The notes beneath the pieces were generated by a model. That model did not search any database. It saw nothing but the letters and a program-made list of their open reading frames with translations, and was not told the DNA's origin. Below, one piece after another: positions 60,858-64,000 of a stretch of DNA of 64,000 nucleotides. The translations under genes and the position numbers were made by a program. The stretch is from a bacterium (GTDB lineage Bacteria; Electryoneota; RPQS01): positions 274,903 to 338,902 of the forward strand of contig DASXUQ010000002.1 of assembly GCA_036504735.1 (NCBI GenBank). The letters are read 5' to 3'. Each line of letters begins with the position of its first letter. Within the stretch, counting starts at the first letter, position 1.

Positions 60858-60906
60858 CCATATACTATTTAGTTTCGAATTAGCCTTATCGCTAATAAGT
60901 ATATGG
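60858..60906 (-). promoter_or_regulatory. Large inverted repeat, putative operator of the sigma-ImmA operon
   Basis: CCATATACTATTTAG (60858-60872) and CTAATAAGTATATGG (60892-60906) are inverted repeats matching at 13 of 15 positions, with a nested TTAGC-cttatc-GCTAA (60880-60895) in the centre. It is 25 bases before the first gene of the operon. No gene is seen in 60834-61139. Confidence 0.6.
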
Positions 60907-61090
60907 ACTTAGGAAAAGTTCATTTCTATCAAATAGAGGTGACTCTTGTACCCGGGTGACTCGAAGTGGCAGGTTGCGACCTCCATGCTGCGAAATGCGA
61001 CAGTGCGGGAGGAGTATTCAGACACATGGAGACGCTGAATAGCCAATAGAATAGCCTTTGTCGGTTGACTGAGAATTGACCTATGAAACA

Positions 61091-61120
61091 AGACGGGCGG
61101 CCCTTTGTGGCCGCCCGTCT
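61091..61120 (-). terminator. Terminator of groESL
   Basis: AGACGGGCGGCC and GGCCGCCCGTCT, six-base loop, then TTGTTTC on the minus strand. Confidence 0.8.
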
Positions 61121-61139
61121 CATGGTCACTGGACGAAAC

Positions 61140-62855
<1,716 letters not shown>

Positions 62856-62887
62856 TCAGCCTTCGGCTTCAGGATGACCCTGAAGGG

Positions 62888-63184
62888 TCATTTCTGGACG
62901 ATGGCGAGGATGTCGGTGCGGGAGACGAGGAGATAGTCTTCGTTGTCCATCTTGAATTCGGTGCCGCCGTAGCGGGCGTAGACGACGCGGTCGCCGACTT
63001 TGACGATGTCGGAGAGCTTCTTCTGCTTGCGATCGGCGATTTCGACGTCATCACCGACGGCGACAACTTCACCCATCTGGGGGCGTTCTTTGGCGGTATC
63101 GGGGATAATGATGTTGCCGATGCTGCGGGCTTCTTCTTTCAGCGGCTTGATCAGCACGCGCTCGTCAATGGGGGTAATTTTCAT
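62888..63184 (-). CDS. groS: Co-chaperonin GroES
   Basis: 98 residues: MKITPIDERVLIKPL, TKERPQMGEVVAVG-type mobile loop region (IPDTAKERPQMGEVVAV) and VVYARYGGTEFKMDNEDYLLV are GroES signatures. CGGAG upstream of the ATG. First gene of the groESL operon; a perfect CIRCE element lies in its leader. 110 bases of spacer separate it from groL. Confidence 0.97.
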   Translation of the reverse strand: MKITPIDERVLIKPLKEEARSIGNIIIPDTAKERPQMGEVVAVGDDVEIADRKQKKLSDIVKVGDRVVYARYGGTEFKMDNEDYLLVSRTDILAIVQK

Positions 63185-63231
63185 GGATGGGCTCCGTTTG
63201 GATTATTGGATTGAACTTATGGGCAGGGTTA

Positions 63232-63258
63232 TTAGCACTCTCTGGGTGCGAGTGCTAA
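63232..63258 (-). promoter_or_regulatory. CIRCE operator (HrcA binding site)
   Basis: TTAGCACTC-N9-GAGTGCTAA (63232-63240 and 63250-63258), an exact match to the CIRCE consensus, between the promoter and groS. Implies heat-shock control by an HrcA repressor encoded elsewhere. Confidence 0.97.
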
Positions 63259-63267
63259 CCATCCTAC

Positions 63268-63296
63268 AATATAAAAAGAGGAAAGTTCCTTGTCAA
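63268..63296 (-). promoter_or_regulatory. Sigma70 promoter of groESL
   Basis: TTGACA (63291-63296), 17-base spacer, TATATT (63268-63273), directly followed by CIRCE. Confidence 0.9.
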
Positions 63297-63525
63297 GCAT
63301 AACCCGATGAGGCGGATAGCGTGTTTTCTAAGCTTACGAAATCGGCGGGGAAAAGTGGCAGAAGTCCTCTCCGCAGGGCGGAAAGGCAATCAGGGGATCA
63401 GAAAAACCAGAGGGGAAAAGGATCCCACGGAATTGTTCAAGGTTCTTCAAAAAATACCGGATCATCACCCTGCTCTAACCGGGCTTTGCCGGAGCACTTT
63501 GGGTAGGGCAGGCTCCGAAAAAGAG

Positions 63526-63559
63526 CAAAGGCCAGAAGGGCGTGCCCCTCTGGCCTTTG
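63526..63559 (-). terminator. Rho-independent terminator of the T9SS gene at the right edge
   Basis: CAAAGGCCAGA and TCTGGCCTTTG; on the minus strand followed by CTCTTTTTC. 63297-63525 shows no gene. Confidence 0.85.
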
Positions 63560-63579
63560 AGTAAGCAGGTTTGATTTTT

Positions 63580-64000
63580 TTACTTGATCAGTGCCATCTT
63601 CCTGGTCTGGGTGAAGGAGGCCGATTCGATGCGGGTAAAGTAGATGCCCGCGGGCAGGGAGGCCGCATCGAACAGTACGGTGTGCGTTCCGGCGGTGTAG
63701 TTCTTGTCCGCCAGAGTGCTCACCACACGACCGGTGACATCGTAGACCGTCAGCTTAACCTTGGCCGCATCCACTAAGCTGAAGGAGACGGTGGTCGTGG
63801 GGTTGAAGGGGTTCGGGTAGACGCTTAAGGCATACTCCACCGGCACCGGGGTCGACAAGGCCGTGGCCGAACGCAACAGGTTGCGGTGTTCGCGGCGGTC
63901 ACCGTTGATGGAGACATCGGTCAGATAGTAGGAATAGGTGGTGCCAGCCACCACATCGGCATCGAGGTAGCTGTACTGCTGGGCCGTGCTGGAATTGCCC
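63580..64000 (-). CDS. T9SS-sorted secreted protein, C-terminal part only
   Basis: 140 codons visible, open to the right edge with no start. Upstream part is Fn3-like (QQYSYLDADVVAGTTYSYYLTDVSINGDRREHR, the same pattern as in 50197-52947). The last 85 residues are a T9SS sorting domain (VYPNPFNPTTTVSFSL, VYDVTGRVVSTL, GIYFTRI, KMALIK). The domain order suggests a long surface or secreted protein whose main part lies outside the window. Confidence 0.9.
   Translation of the reverse strand, partial: GNSSTAQQYSYLDADVVAGTTYSYYLTDVSINGDRREHRNLLRSATALSTPVPVEYALSVYPNPFNPTTTVSFSLVDAAKVKLTVYDVTGRVVSTLADKNYTAGTHTVLFDAASLPAGIYFTRIESASFTQTRKMALIK

Overview
The window reads as a piece of a high-GC bacterial chromosome from the FCB superphylum or one of its candidate phyla. 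The main evidence is a set of large secreted proteins ending in a type IX secretion (Por/T9SS) sorting domain with the YPNPFN signature, next to ordinary single-copy housekeeping genes: groESL, etfA/etfB, HU, tsaC-like, cutA. I cannot name a phylum from sequence alone. Promoters that can be read are sigma70-like (TTGACA, 16-17 nt, TATATT), not the Bacteroidetes TTTG/TAnnTTTG type. I saw no tRNA, rRNA, CRISPR array, integrase or transposase gene.

Layout. 1-7.8 kb (minus): membrane protein cut by the window edge, CBS-domain protein, secreted HEYGH metallopeptidase, then a surface-glycan block of one methyltransferase and two paralogous GT4 glycosyltransferases. 7.9-10.5 kb: a TPR/membrane protein and a seven-repeat T9SS protein. 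10.6-15.8 kb: etfA and etfB held apart by about 3.4 kb of accessory genes (Nmad2-like DNA-modification-associated protein, two GNATs, two small membrane proteins, and an envelope-protein gene broken by one in-frame TGA). 16-20.7 kb: CPBP-like membrane protease, Sua5/YciO protein, M23 endopeptidase, OsmC + FmdB-like pair. 20.9-26 kb (plus): HU, YceI, lipocalin-like protein, a repeat-rich non-coding stretch, cutA-doxX, a coiled-coil protein.

26-53 kb (plus) is dominated by exported giants: an M28 peptidase, a second seven-repeat T9SS protein, a tandem pair of BNR/sialidase-like T9SS proteins, a penicillin-acylase-family hydrolase, a pair of DUF2341/GH43-like proteins with TTG starts, and a P-domain T9SS protein. 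Between them lie a GH13 enzyme, a lipoprotein FKBP isomerase, and a run of four tiny hydrophilic KGG/Gly-rich stress-type proteins (49-50 kb). At 28.75-29.22 kb there is no gene but several long-range RNA helices, including a 26-bp helix, ending at a terminator: a strong candidate structured RNA.

53-57 kb: tandem DUF1579 genes, an ArsR-SRPBCC operon with a visible operator, and an ECF sigma/anti-sigma-like pair. 57.4-60.9 kb (minus) is a visibly lower-GC accessory island: DUF5343 + Swt1-like HEPN (putative RNase), YjzC-like protein, and a sigma-like regulator + unknown protein + ImmA/IrrE peptidase operon preceded by a large inverted repeat. The window closes with groESL under a perfect CIRCE operator and the C-terminus of another T9SS protein.

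A second theme is dispersed non-coding repeats: short perfect palindromes in clusters (7.8, 15.9, 24.1, 24.6, 54.2, 57.0 kb), a G-run element (17.7 and 21.2 kb), a 46-bp element in opposite orientations (24.3 and 28.6 kb), and a 306-bp tandem duplication (23 kb).
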